Positions 53,255 through 63,300 are shown, counted from the first letter of the stretch. The stretch: 64,000 nucleotides of DNA from Ensifer adhaerens (GCF_001270265.1 NZ_LGAP01000003.1:1-64000), one strand, 5' to 3'. Notes: generated by a model not told the origin, from the letters alone. Made by a program: numbers and translations.

Positions 53255-54328
53255 TTATGCCGCCTGGGTGGCCTCAAGCTCCGGATAGTCGATGTAACCT
53301 TTCGCGTCGCCGCCGTAGAACGTAGCCTTGTCAGGCGAATTGAGAGGCGCATCCTTCGCAAAACGGACGGGCAGGTCGGGATTGACGAGAAAGGCAGCGC
53401 CGAATACGGTCGCATCGGCTCGGCCCGCATCGAGGGCAACCTCGGCGGAAGTCTGGTCGAGCCCGCCTCCCATCAGGTACGTGCCTTTGAAGCGAGGCTT
53501 GAGAAGCGCGTGGTAGTCGATCGGCGCGCCGAAGAGTGCGACATGAAGATGGGCAAGGCCAAAGACATTCAGCTTGTCCACCAGTTCCCAGTACGTCGCC
53601 TGCGGGCTCTCGTCGACGATGCCGTTGAAGTTCATCTCCGGAGAGATCTTCAGGCCCACGCGATCGCCGCCGGCTTCCTCAACAATGGCTGCCAGCACTT
53701 CGAGGATGAACTGTGCGCGGTTGGCCGTCGATCCGCCGTATTCGTCCTTGCGTTTGTTGCTTCCGGACGCCAGGAACTGTTCCGGGAGGTAGCCGGAAGC
53801 GCCGTGAAGTTCGACGCCGTCGAATCCGGCCTCGATAGCGCGTCGCGTGGCGGTGCGATATCTGGAAATGACCTCGTGGATTTCGGCGACCGTCAGTTCG
53901 TGCGGGGTCACAAAGTCCTGCTGACCGGTTGCCGTCCAGGTCTGACCCGGAGGCTGGATCGCCGACGGCGCGACAGGCAGCGCGTTTCCGGGCTGCATCG
54001 AAGGATGCGAAATCCGTCCGCAATGCATGATCTGCATGAAGATGCGGGAACCGCGGGCATGGACAGCATCCGTCACACGCTTCCAGGCCTCGACCTGGGC
54101 GTCGGTCTCGATGCCAGGCGTGCTGACGTAGCCCTTGCCGTTTGCCGACGGGTAGACACCCTCGCTGATGATCAACCCGGCGCCGGCGCGCTGGCTGTAA
54201 TAGGTCGGCACGATATCGTTGATCACGCCGTCACTGTCGTTCGCGCGGGATCGCGTCATCGGAGCCATGATGACGCGGTTGGAGAGTTCGTAGCGACCGA
54301 GGCGAACAGGGGTGAAGAGTTTGCTCAT
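53255..54328 (-). CDS. Old Yellow Enzyme-family alkene reductase
   Basis: FMN-dependent NAD(P)H reductase of activated C=C bonds and nitro compounds, 357 residues. The start MSKLFTPVRLGRYELSNRV, APMTRSRAN, QIMHCGRISHP and DEYGGSTANRAQF are standard OYE motifs. The substrate-orienting pair is usually HxxN or HxxH; here it is HGAS (FDGVELHGASGYLPEQF), so the second residue is Ser. Divergent from a LysR regulator (104 bp apart), the usual arrangement for inducible OYE genes. Confidence 0.92.
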   Translation of the reverse strand: MSKLFTPVRLGRYELSNRVIMAPMTRSRANDSDGVINDIVPTYYSQRAGAGLIISEGVYPSANGKGYVSTPGIETDAQVEAWKRVTDAVHARGSRIFMQIMHCGRISHPSMQPGNALPVAPSAIQPPGQTWTATGQQDFVTPHELTVAEIHEVISRYRTATRRAIEAGFDGVELHGASGYLPEQFLASGSNKRKDEYGGSTANRAQFILEVLAAIVEEAGGDRVGLKISPEMNFNGIVDESPQATYWELVDKLNVFGLAHLHVALFGAPIDYHALLKPRFKGTYLMGGGLDQTSAEVALDAGRADATVFGAAFLVNPDLPVRFAKDAPLNSPDKATFYGGDAKGYIDYPELEATQAA

Positions 54329-54432
54329 GTGTGGCAGTCCTTGCTGATTGCGTCCTCATACAGATGGCTGCTTCACGAAGAGCGATAAAGTGGCTAAAAT
54401 GGAAATGATTGATCCATTGGTGAGGCAATTCA

Positions 54433-55302
54433 TTGGAGCTGCTGAACGACATGGCTCTGTTCGTCGAGGTTGTGAAGGCGAAGAGCTTCCGCGGAGCCGC
54501 AGAGGTCATCGACGTCCCGAATTCGACCCTATCGCGCCGTATCAGCGCCTTAGAGAAAGCAATCGGGCTCAGGCTCCTGCACCGGACGACACGCCGGATC
54601 GAACTGACGGAAGCCGGGCAGATCTATTTCGAACGATGCAAGCGCATCGTCGATGAGGCTAGGCTCGCCCACGAACAGCTCGGGGAGATGCTGGAACAGC
54701 CCAGCGGGCTTCTCAGGGTTTCCTTGCCCGTGGACTTCGCCAACACCTATCTCGCGCCGCTTATCGCCGACTTTGCAGGTCTTTACCCCGGCATCACGTT
54801 CGAGTTCGACCTGACGCCGAGACGCGTCGATCTAGTCGCAGAACCTTTCGACGTCGCCATCCGGATGGGCGAGCCGGAACCCTCTCACATGATCGCGCGC
54901 CCGCTCGCCCGCCTGTCTCCCCATCTCTTCGCGTCACCTCGGTATCTGGAACGCAACGGGGAACCGACGAAACCCTCAGACTTGGCCGAACATCAATGTC
55001 TCTACATGCTGAAGACGAAGGTGTGGACGCTTCACAATGGCAAGGAGACGGTGGAGGCCGAGATCGACGGGCGGTTCCGCCTCAACAGCGTGGGGATGAT
55101 CAGACGTCTCGCTTCGCTCGACATGGGGATCGCCATGCTCCCAGACGAGATCGTCTCCGAGGAGCTGGCCGACAACCGGTTGAAGCGGATCCTGCCAGGC
55201 TGGTGCGGGGCGCAGACGCCCGTCTACGCAATCACGGAGACGAGACTGCTGCCAGCGAAAACCCAGCGCTTCATCGAGTTCCTTAAAGCGCGGCTGAAAT
55301 AG
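54433..55302 (+). CDS. LysR-family transcriptional regulator
   Basis: Regulator of 289 residues, of the PgdR/YafC-like branch common next to oxidoreductases. Winged helix at about 8-65 (SFRGAAEVIDVPNSTLSRRISALE, RLLHRTTRRIELTEAG). The effector domain is at about 90-289. It begins with TTG at 54433 (MELLNDMALF), since no in-frame ATG upstream gives family-like sequence; ATG 54451 is possible. Divergent from the OYE gene, which is its likely target. Confidence 0.88.
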   Translation: MELLNDMALFVEVVKAKSFRGAAEVIDVPNSTLSRRISALEKAIGLRLLHRTTRRIELTEAGQIYFERCKRIVDEARLAHEQLGEMLEQPSGLLRVSLPVDFANTYLAPLIADFAGLYPGITFEFDLTPRRVDLVAEPFDVAIRMGEPEPSHMIARPLARLSPHLFASPRYLERNGEPTKPSDLAEHQCLYMLKTKVWTLHNGKETVEAEIDGRFRLNSVGMIRRLASLDMGIAMLPDEIVSEELADNRLKRILPGWCGAQTPVYAITETRLLPAKTQRFIEFLKARLK

Positions 55303-55307
55303 AAAGA

Positions 55308-55334
55308 CCCCGCTCGCCGTTGCGGGCAGCGGGG
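55308..55334 (+). terminator. Stem-loop after the LysR gene
   Basis: CCCCGCT pairs with AGCGGGG around a 13-nt loop, 6 nt after the LysR stop. It lacks a T-run, so termination is uncertain. Confidence 0.35.
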
Positions 55335-55358
55335 GAATGTCATCGCAGTATTGACCCT

Positions 55359-55539
55359 TCAGTTCCGGACGTTGCCGCCGTCTGCCGCAATGGTCTGGCC
55401 TGTCACGAAAGACGAGTCCTTCGAGCACAGGAACAAGATCACGCCGACGATGTTGGAAAGTCTGACCGATGCCGGCGGCGGCTCCGGTGACGACGGCAGT
55501 TCCTTTGGACGCGATGATATTCTCCACTTGCATCTGCAT
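55359..55539 (-). pseudogene. Short-chain dehydrogenase with a large internal deletion
   Basis: The minus strand begins VENIIASKGTAVVTGAAAGI (the Rossmann start of an SDR, from 55539). It then switches frame near 55460 to LSNIVGVILFLCSKDSSFVT and GQTIAADGGNVRN, the C-terminal signature. Some 190 internal residues, including the YxxxK active site, are missing. The two ends abut directly, so one deletion joined them. Confidence 0.75.
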
Positions 55540-55547
55540 TCGAGCAA

Positions 55548-56309
55548 TCAGCCGCTCATCGTACCTTCACGGGAGTAATTCGAACTCCGGTCCACGAGGA
55601 AGACGACAAGGTCCGAGCCCACGGCTGCCGTCACCATCGCGGTCTGATCCGCCGCAATCATGAGTGCCGCATGCTTTCCGATCCGCTGCTCACCGACCGA
55701 TGCCTCGCCGTTGAAGACGTAGAGCCATCGGTCGAAGCCGACCTTTGATGGCACGTCGATGCTTTGGCCAGCCGACAGGCGAATGTCGTAGAGGTACATT
55801 GCCTGGCGGACGAAAGTTGGAGCGGTCGCACCGACCGGACCCGTCAGGAGCCGCCATTGACCATCACGCTGCGCCTCGTTGAGTTCGACGAACTGGACTT
55901 CCGGCTTCATCTCAGCCGCCTGGGGTCGGACGAAGATCTGGAGCATCTCGATCTGATCGTTGCCGACCACTTCCTCCTCGTGGGACAAGCCGTGGCCGGC
56001 ATTCATGACCATGAGGCGATCGGAGGATATGACCTCGCTACGTCCGGCGGAGTCGGTATGCTTCATCCGGCCAGCACGCATGTAGCTTATGATCTCATCA
56101 TTGCGATGCTCATGCATCCTAACGACGAGGCCGGGCTGCAGCTTGGCGTGGTCGATGGTTCCCAGCCCGCCGAATCCCGCGTCGCTGGGTTGTCCCAGTG
56201 TGATGCCGGGACGGATACGGCGAAGCTGGAACGGCCCATGCGCCCGCTGCTGATGGGTTTCGGGCGGTACGATCGCGGCCCCTCGGATCGGAGTTGCTTT
56301 TGCAGTCAT
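55548..56309 (-). CDS. Pirin-family protein
   Basis: Cupin protein of 253 residues. Pirin metal-ligand candidates are in HEHRNDEIISYM and HTDSAGRSE in the N-terminal barrel, with GHGLSHEEEV following. The C-terminal barrel contains WLYVFNGEASVGEQRI. Some pirins oxidise quercetin; others act in stress responses. It lies between the SDR remnant and the isochorismatase-like gene in the same direction, typical of electrophile or quinone-response clusters with OYE. Confidence 0.88.
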   Translation of the reverse strand: MTAKATPIRGAAIVPPETHQQRAHGPFQLRRIRPGITLGQPSDAGFGGLGTIDHAKLQPGLVVRMHEHRNDEIISYMRAGRMKHTDSAGRSEVISSDRLMVMNAGHGLSHEEEVVGNDQIEMLQIFVRPQAAEMKPEVQFVELNEAQRDGQWRLLTGPVGATAPTFVRQAMYLYDIRLSAGQSIDVPSKVGFDRWLYVFNGEASVGEQRIGKHAALMIAADQTAMVTAAVGSDLVVFLVDRSSNYSREGTMSG

Positions 56310-56345
56310 ATCTTTTCTCCTTTCGAAAGCGCGGGCGCGTGTCGG

Positions 56346-56937
56346 TTACGAATTGATGGGCGGAAGAACGTCGGTGAACAGCAACTGGATCAGCTTCTGT
56401 CCGTTTTCAGTGCCCCAGTTCTGGGCTAGTTCGGCGATCATGGTGTTGGTCGCGGTCAGGATTACACCAGCGTCCTGCATGCGGCGGCGCGACATGTCTT
56501 CGGACAGCTCGTAAGGCGAGCCGGGCGTCCATCACGGCCTGTACGCTGTAGCCTTCACTGACGGCGTCGATCGCTGGGAATACCAGGCAGACGTCCGTCG
56601 TGACGCCGGCCATTATGAGGTTCTTGCGTCCGGTCGCTTCGACGGCGGCCCTAAAGTTGGCGTCGGTCCAGGCGTTGACGATGCCCTCGCGCTTCACGCG
56701 CTTTTCGAAGGCGACCGGAAGGATTTGCTGCAGTTCAGGCAGCAGAGGACCCTGGACACCGTCTTCCTGGCTGGACGTCAGCACGGTCGGGATGCCGAGG
56801 ATGTTGGCGGCCTTGGCCAGCGCCAGCGACATGCGCTTGGCCTGCTCGACGTCGATGTTCTTGATAAGTTGCATCGTGCCGACCTGATGATCGATCAGAA
56901 GCAATGCGGAATTCTCGGGTGTGAACAACTTGGACAT
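56346..56937 (-). pseudogene. Isochorismatase-like hydrolase, frameshifted near the C-terminus
   Basis: The first 137 residues are intact: LLIDHQVGTM (D17), EKRVKREGIVNAW and the nucleophile Cys in AGVTTDVCLVFPAIDA. After VMDA at 56524 the frame slips (one extra base or two missing near 56523). The other frame gives the expected end, GSPYELSEDMSRRRMQDAG through LFTDVLPPINS, to a TAA at 56346-56348. The reading in the original frame instead ends at 56407 with unrelated residues. The family includes YcaC-like hydrolases. The loss of the last 55 residues probably impairs folding. Confidence 0.78.
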
Positions 56938-57030
56938 GATGTGATCTCCTTGTTTCGAAGAGCGTCATCGCTCGCCAGTGAAGTTAATGCTGAAACGATG
57001 ATGCGAGGAGACTTGAAAACGGCGCACCTT

Positions 57031-57050
57031 ATGTTCCATTTATGGAACAT
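57031..57050. promoter_or_regulatory. LysR-type palindrome at the start of the second LysR gene
   Basis: ATGTTCCATTTATGGAACAT is a perfect 9-bp inverted repeat with a 2-bp centre. It overlaps the ATG of the LysR gene and lies about 95 nt from the isochorismatase-like start. It contains the T-N11-A pattern of LysR operators, so it probably serves for autorepression and divergent control. Confidence 0.6.
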
Positions 57051-57999
57051 GAAGACGTTCGGAGACTTCGACGGCCTCGCCCTGTTCATCCGTATCGTCC
57101 AGGCTGGCGGTCTGGCCGCGGCCGAGCGGGCCACCGGCATTTCCAAGGCCACCCTCTCGCGGCGACTGTCGGCGCTGGAGGCCACCCTGAACGTTCGTCT
57201 CGTCCGGAGGACAAAGAAGGGCGTCGTCCTGACAGAGCACGGACAGCAGCTCTATGACCGGAGCCGTGAGGCTTTCATGGTGGCCGAAGAGGCGGTAGCG
57301 GGAGTGCAGGACGAAAAAGTGGCGCTCTCCGGCACAGTCCGCCTGTCCCTTCCGCCGGACATCGCGACAGAAGTCCTCGCCCCGGCGTTGGTCCGCTTCA
57401 AGTCCCGCTATCCGGACGTGATCATCGAAATGACACTTGCGGACAGAAGGGTCTCCTTGGTCGAGGAAGGATACGACCTCGTCGTAAGAATGGGGCCAGT
57501 TGCCGACTCAGGGCTGGTGTTCAAGAAGATCGCCAACCTGCCGCGGACTCTCGTCGCCAGCCCGAACTATCTGGCAACCCATCCCAACCTGAAGGAGCCG
57601 AAGGACTTGGACGATGTCCCGGCTCTCGCAATCCGTCGTGACCTGGTGGAGTGGGATCTGGGCAACGACGAGGGTGTCACAACGAAGGTTCATCCGAGGA
57701 TCGGTTTTGCGGCGAACCGACAAACTATTTTGATCGATGCTGCCGTCGCCGGACTTGGCGTCGCCAACCTACCCAACTTCATGATCGAGGCCGCTCTCAG
57801 TTCGGGCGAACTCGTGCGCGTCTTGCCTGAATGGACGCCGTCGCCGGTCGAGATGACCGCGCTCTGGCAGAAGGACAGGATTACCGGACGATTGATAAAG
57901 GCGATCGTTGCCGAGTTCATCGAAGCGTTCACGACGAGGCAAGGCGTTGGACAACCTGTTGACCCACCGACTGCGTCTGTCCGTCGCAACTTTCCGTGA
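57049..57999 (+). CDS. LysR-family transcriptional regulator
   Basis: Regulator of 316 residues. Winged helix at about 5-63 (GGLAAAERATGISKATLSRRL, LVRRTKKGVVLTEHG). The effector domain runs from about 90 to 300. The start MKTFGDFDGLAL (57049) is within a palindrome; MFHLWN at 57031 is the alternative. Divergent from the isochorismatase-like gene, its likely target together with pirin. The C-terminus extends into a short Pro-rich tail. Confidence 0.9.
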   Translation: MKTFGDFDGLALFIRIVQAGGLAAAERATGISKATLSRRLSALEATLNVRLVRRTKKGVVLTEHGQQLYDRSREAFMVAEEAVAGVQDEKVALSGTVRLSLPPDIATEVLAPALVRFKSRYPDVIIEMTLADRRVSLVEEGYDLVVRMGPVADSGLVFKKIANLPRTLVASPNYLATHPNLKEPKDLDDVPALAIRRDLVEWDLGNDEGVTTKVHPRIGFAANRQTILIDAAVAGLGVANLPNFMIEAALSSGELVRVLPEWTPSPVEMTALWQKDRITGRLIKAIVAEFIEAFTTRQGVGQPVDPPTASVRRNFP

Positions 58000-58039
58000 C
58001 CGACTTCCAATCGGACTTTGCCTATGCAAGCATATACGC

Positions 58040-58411
58040 ATGTTGTTCGTTGCCCTCCGGCGTTTTCTGCTTTCGCTCGTATTGCTCGGGATCGTGTTCG
58101 GTCCGGTGAGCGTCGGCGCGGCCGCCAGTGCAATGGCACTTCCCGGCGAAATGCAGATGGCGGCCATGCCCGGCATGGACAATCCCGACGACATGTCGTG
58201 CTGTCCGGAAAAGAAACCCGTTCAGAAGAGCGACTGCGGGAGCGCATGCCCATTAGCGTTGATCTGCTCCTCAAGCATTCTGGTGCATGAGCCGAGAACC
58301 GACGGCTGGCGGGTCAATCTTGCATGGCATGGCCTGTCGCATGACCTCCTTCAGGAAAGCCATCTGCCTTCGGCCCTTGTCGAACCGCCGGCGCGACCTC
58401 CCAAAGCCTGA
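58040..58411 (+). CDS. Small Cys/Met-rich exported protein of the Cus region
   Basis: Protein of 123 residues with a hydrophobic N-terminal helix (RRFLLSLVLLGIVFGPVSVG), then MQMAAMPGMDNPDD and a Cys-rich stretch DMSCCPEKKP, KSDCGSACPLALIC. Met and Cys clusters suggest copper or silver binding in the periplasm. I do not recognise a named domain (it resembles small proteins found with cus genes). It precedes the YtkA-like, CusB and CusA genes in one direction. The final partial gene at 63767 has the same style. Confidence 0.7.
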   Translation: MLFVALRRFLLSLVLLGIVFGPVSVGAAASAMALPGEMQMAAMPGMDNPDDMSCCPEKKPVQKSDCGSACPLALICSSSILVHEPRTDGWRVNLAWHGLSHDLLQESHLPSALVEPPARPPKA

Positions 58412-58528
58412 TTTCACCCTCCGAGTAACCGGATAGAGGCGCTACGCTGTGCAGCGATGCGTCCGCCCGATCATCGTTGTTTTTTTGAAGGACGCGGTCC
58501 GACGTGCCCGTCCTGGGTGAGATTTTCC

Positions 58529-58933
58529 ATGACCACAAATTATCTTTCGCCGAGCGCGATCCTCGGCTCCGTGGCCATTGTGTTGGCCGCAACGACCACA
58601 TCCTTCGCAGCCGCAACGGACTACGAGTTCCAGCTCGTGGAGACGCACGTCTCCCAAGGCCCCGAAGCGACTGTCGCCGCCCGCCTCATCGACAAGAGGA
58701 CGGAAAAACCCGTGCCCGACGCCGTCATCTTCACGACGCGGATGGACATGGCACCCGAAGGCATGGAGGCCATGACCACGCCCGTCGAGCCGCTGCCGTC
58801 GCCCGAACCTGGCGTCTACACGTTCAAGACGAACCTGAGCATGGAAGGTGGCTGGCGCTTCAAGCTGGCGGCCAAGGTCCAGGGCGAGACCGACACCGTC
58901 CAGGGCGAACTCGTTTTGCAGGCGACGCCGTGA
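58529..58933 (+). CDS. YtkA/FixH-like exported protein
   Basis: Exported protein of 134 residues: signal peptide MTTNYLSPSAILGSVAIVLA (cleavage near TSFA-AA), then a beta-sandwich YtkA-type domain (YEFQLVETHVSQGPEATVAA, MDMAPEGMEAMTTPVEP, LSMEGGWRFKLAAKV). The Met-rich loop is suited to copper binding. Its stop overlaps the GTG of the CusB-like gene by 4 nt, so it is part of the efflux operon. Confidence 0.82.
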   Translation: MTTNYLSPSAILGSVAIVLAATTTSFAAATDYEFQLVETHVSQGPEATVAARLIDKRTEKPVPDAVIFTTRMDMAPEGMEAMTTPVEPLPSPEPGVYTFKTNLSMEGGWRFKLAAKVQGETDTVQGELVLQATP

Positions 58934-60357
58934 ATACGTCCAAATTCCTGCTCTTCGTCAGCTCCCTCGCCATCGCCGGCGGGGGAGGGTACGTGGCTGG
59001 CACGCGTGGCCTTGCCCCGGAACTCAGCGCATTTCTCTCCGGGTCCGCGCTCGGGGAGACCATCAGTCAAAGACCCGCACCGACGGGCGAAGTCATCTAC
59101 TACCAGCACCCGGACGGAACGCCGGAATATTCAGCCACTGCGAAATCGACAGCGGACGGTCGGGCCTTTCGGGCCGTGCGGCAAAGCGAAGACGTGAGCT
59201 TCGAGCCGACAAAGGCGGTCGCGACCCACGCGGATGCCGGCTCGTCCGGTGACACCAGGAAGATACTGTACTACCGGAACCCGATGGGACTGCCGGACAC
59301 CTCCAAGGTGCCGAAGAAGGATTCCATGGGCATGGACTACATTCCCGTCTTCGACGGTGACGAGGAAGACAGTTCGATCGTCAAGGTGTCCCTGGGCAAG
59401 CTGCAGCGCACGGGCGTGAAGACCGCCACCGCGGAGCGCAGCGTGATCGCCCGCGAGGTGCGCGTACCGGGAACAATCGCCTTCGACGAGCGCCTGATCC
59501 GGATCGTCTCGATGCGGGCGGACGCCTTCATCGACGACGTCGCCAATGTCACGACCGGCGACCGCGTGCGCAAGGGTGACGATCTCTTCCATTTCTACTC
59601 GAAGGATATAGCGAGGGCCGGGGCCGAGTACGCCACCGAACTCCTGAGCGGCGGCAAGGCGAACGCCAACGTTGGAGCGGCGCTGCAACTGCGCAACCTC
59701 GGCGTCGCGGATGAAACGATCGCCGCCATTGCCAGGACCAGGGCGGTGCCACGGAGCATTCCTTATCTGTCGCCGAGCGACGGAGTCGTGCTGGAGCGCA
59801 GCGCGACGATCGGAATGATGGCCGAGGCAGGCAATGTCCTGTTCCGCATCGCCGACACGTCGCGGATGTGGGTGATCGCGGATGTCCCCGAATACGATGC
59901 CGCGTCCATCCGGCAGGGCGCTGCGGCGACGGTGACGCTCCGAAACGTGCCAGGCAGGACCTTCAACGGCATCGTCGACCTGATCTATCCGGAAGTGCAG
60001 ACGCAAACCCGGACCGCCAAGGTTCGCATCGAGCTTGCGAACGCCGAAGGCCTGCTGCTCGCCAACACCTATGCCGAGGTCGACATCGACACTGGTGGGA
60101 CCGAGGCGGTCGTTGCCATTCCCAACAGCGCCATAATCGACACGGGCGATCGCCAGTTGGTGTTCGTCGACAAGGGCGAGGGGCGGTTCGAGCCGAGGAA
60201 CGTGTCTCTGGGCATCCGGGGCGAAGACAAGACCGAGATTCGTAGCGGGATCGATGCAGGTGACAGGATCGTGGTTTCGGCAAACTTCCTGCTCGACGCC
60301 GAAAGCAACCTCAATGCGGCGCTGAATGCGCTCGGCACCAGCGAGGACCAGCCATGA
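58930..60357 (+). CDS. cusB: CusB-like periplasmic adaptor of a heavy-metal RND pump
   Basis: Membrane-fusion protein of 475 residues that links the inner-membrane pump to an outer-membrane channel. The N-terminus has a membrane anchor (FLLFVSSLAIAGGGGYVAGT). A degenerate heavy-metal-binding motif IYYQHPDGTPEYSATAKSTA (about 58-77) is followed by a canonical one, YYRNPMGLPDTSKVPKKDSM (about 115-134, ending GMDYIPV). Lipoyl/beta-barrel domains follow. GTG start at 58930 overlaps the previous stop; the frame continues upstream without family sequence. Confidence 0.88.
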   Translation: MNTSKFLLFVSSLAIAGGGGYVAGTRGLAPELSAFLSGSALGETISQRPAPTGEVIYYQHPDGTPEYSATAKSTADGRAFRAVRQSEDVSFEPTKAVATHADAGSSGDTRKILYYRNPMGLPDTSKVPKKDSMGMDYIPVFDGDEEDSSIVKVSLGKLQRTGVKTATAERSVIAREVRVPGTIAFDERLIRIVSMRADAFIDDVANVTTGDRVRKGDDLFHFYSKDIARAGAEYATELLSGGKANANVGAALQLRNLGVADETIAAIARTRAVPRSIPYLSPSDGVVLERSATIGMMAEAGNVLFRIADTSRMWVIADVPEYDAASIRQGAAATVTLRNVPGRTFNGIVDLIYPEVQTQTRTAKVRIELANAEGLLLANTYAEVDIDTGGTEAVVAIPNSAIIDTGDRQLVFVDKGEGRFEPRNVSLGIRGEDKTEIRSGIDAGDRIVVSANFLLDAESNLNAALNALGTSEDQP

Positions 60358-63300
60358 TCGCGAACGTCATCGCCTGGTCGGCCCGTAACCTCGTGCTGAT
60401 CGTCGTCGGCGCGGTGCTCGCCATCGCGGCGGGCATCTACTCACTACGCACGCTACCCCTCGATGCGATCCCCGACCTTTCGGACGTGCAAGTGATCGTC
60501 TTCACCGACTATCCCGGTCAGGCACCGCAGGTCGTCGAAGACCAGGTCACCTATCCATTGACGACATCGATGCTGACGGTGCCGCGCTCCCGGGTCGTTC
60601 GTGGTTTTTCGTTCTTCGGTGTCTCTTTCGTCTATGTGATCTTCGAGGACGGAACCGATCCCTACTGGGCGCGCAGCCGTGTGCTCGAGTACCTGAACGC
60701 CGCTTCAAGCCGTCTTCCAGACGGCGTGTCGCCTAGCCTCGGACCCGACGCGACGGGCGTTGGCTGGGTCTACCAGTATGCGCTCGTCGCAAAGGAGCTT
60801 TCGCTCGCGGAACTCAGATCGCTTCAGGACTGGGTTGTGCGTTTCGCGGCTTCCAAATCCGAAGGCGTTGCCGAGGTCGCGAGTGTCGGCGGCTTCGTGA
60901 AGCAGTATTCCATCGTCGTCGATCCGGCGCGACTTAAGGCCCAGAACGTCACGCTCAGGCAGATCGCCGACGCGGTGCGTGCCAGCAACCGCGATGTGGG
61001 CGGACGGACCGTCGAAATCTCCGAGTTCGAGTTCATGGTCCGCGGCAGAGGATACCTCCGGGGCATCAAGGACATCGAGAACATCGTGTTGATAATCGAG
61101 GGAGGCACGCCGCTCCGCCTCGGCGATGTCGCCCGCGTGGAGATCGTTCCGGACGAGCGGCGTGGCATCACCGAACTGAACGGCGAGGGTGAGGTCGCGA
61201 GCGGCATCGTGCTGCAGCGCTTCGGTGCGAACGCCCTGACCGTCATCGACAACGCCAAGAAAAGCCTGGATGCGATCAAGGACAGCTTGCCTGCCGGAAC
61301 GGAAATCGTGCCCGTTTATGACCGCTCCGAGCTGATCAATGCCGCGATCGAGACGCTGAAGGGCACGCTGGTCGAGGAGTCGATCGTCGTCGCACTGGTG
61401 ACCATCGCCTTCCTTCTCCATGTCCGCAGTGCTCTTGTCGCGATCATCATGTTGCCGATCGGCATCCTGATGTCGTTCATCGCGATGCACGCATTGGGAA
61501 TCGGGGCGAACATCATGAGTCTCGGCGGCATCGCCATCGCGATCGGCGCGATGATTGACGCCGCGATCGTCATGATCGAGAACGCCCACAAGCACCTCGA
61601 ACGCGCGCCGCCCGACAAGTCCCGCACCGAGGTCCTGATCAAGGCCGCGAGCGAGGTCGGGCCTGCGCTGTTCTTCAGCCTGTTGATCATCACCGTTTCG
61701 TTCCTGCCGATCTTCACACTGGAATCGCAGGAGGGCCGCTTGTTCGGGCCGCTCGCCTTCACGAAGACCTTCGCCATGGCGGCGGCCGCGCTGCTGTCGA
61801 TCACGCTGGTCCCCGCCCTTATGGTTGTCTTCGTTCGCGGTCACATCGTCCCGGAGCACCGCAATCCCCTCAACCGGTTCCTGATCTGGATTTACCGCCC
61901 GGTCATATCTGGCGTGCTTCGGGCGAAGACGGTCACGATCCTGCTGGCCGTGATCGCCCTGGCCGTGACGGTATGGCCCGCGCGGCAGATCGGCAGCGAG
62001 TTCATGCCGAACCTGAACGAAGGCACGCTGATGTATATGCCGACGACGTTGCCGGGGTTGTCCGTGACGAAGGCGGCCGAGCTGATGCAGACGCAGGACA
62101 GGATCATCAAATCCTTCCCGGAAGTTGAGACAGTATTCGGCAAGGCGGGCAGGGCGCTGACCGCGACCGATCCGGCACCGACGGAGATGTTCGAGACCAT
62201 CATCACCCTGAAGCCGAAGTCCGAATGGCGGCCGGGTGTGACGATCGACAGCCTCAAGCAGGAAATGGACAAGGCGCTGCAGTTTCCGGGAGTATCCAAC
62301 GCATGGACGATGCCGATCCGCGCGCGCATCGACATGCTGTCGACCGGAATCAGGACGCCGGTCGGCGTCAAGGTATACGGTACCGACCTCAAGGAGATGG
62401 AGCGGATCGCCCGCGATGTCGAAACCGTCCTGAAGACGATCCCCGGCACATCGAGCGCCTATGCCGAGCGGGTGATCGGCGGATACTATCTCGACATCGT
62501 TCCGGACCGCATCGCGCTCGGGCGTTACGGCCTGAGCATCGACGACGTCCAGGAGGTCATCGGCACGGCGCTCGGCTCCGAGGTGGTCACGTCGACCGTG
62601 GAAGGCCGCGAACGCTACGGGGTGGCGGTGCGTTATCCGCGCGCCTTGCGAAGCGATCCGCAGTCGATCGCCCGCGATGTCCAAGTGGCGCTGCCGGGCG
62701 GTGGAACGGTCCCTCTCGGCGAGGTCGCCGAGGTGAAGCTGACGCGGGGTGCGACGACGATCCGGACCGAGAATGGACAACTGGCGGCCTACGTCTTCGT
62801 CGATATCGCCGGACGCGATCTGGGCGGCTATGTCGGGCAAGCACAGCAGACCGTTGCCGATAGCGTCAAGCTACCGTCCGGATACTCGGTCGCCTGGAGC
62901 GGCCAGTATGAATATCTCGAACGGGCTAAAGCGCGGCTGGCGATCGTCGTTCCGCTGACGCTCGCGTTGATCTTCCTGCTGCTCTACCTGAACTTCAAGG
63001 CGCTCGCCGAGACACTGATCGTCATGCTGTCGCTGCCGTTCGCGCTCGTCGGCGGCATCTGGCTGATGTGGTGGCTCGGCTTCAACGCCTCCGTTGCGGT
63101 CGTCGTCGGTTTCATCGCGCTCGCCGGAGTCGCGGCCGAGACCGGGGTGATCATGCTCATCTACCTCGACCAGGCCTGGAAGGAGCGGCGGTCTGGCTGC
63201 CAAGCCGAAAATCGGGACCTGACGAGAACCGATCTTCACCAGGCGATCATGGTCGGGGCGGTCGAACGCGTACGGCCGAAGATGATGACCGTCGTCGCGA

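Noticed and set aside
60705-62840. Long open frame of 711 codons on the minus strand
   Set aside because: It lies entirely antisense to cusA. The translation is rich in Arg, Asp and His with no domain, as expected from a high-GC gene read backwards.
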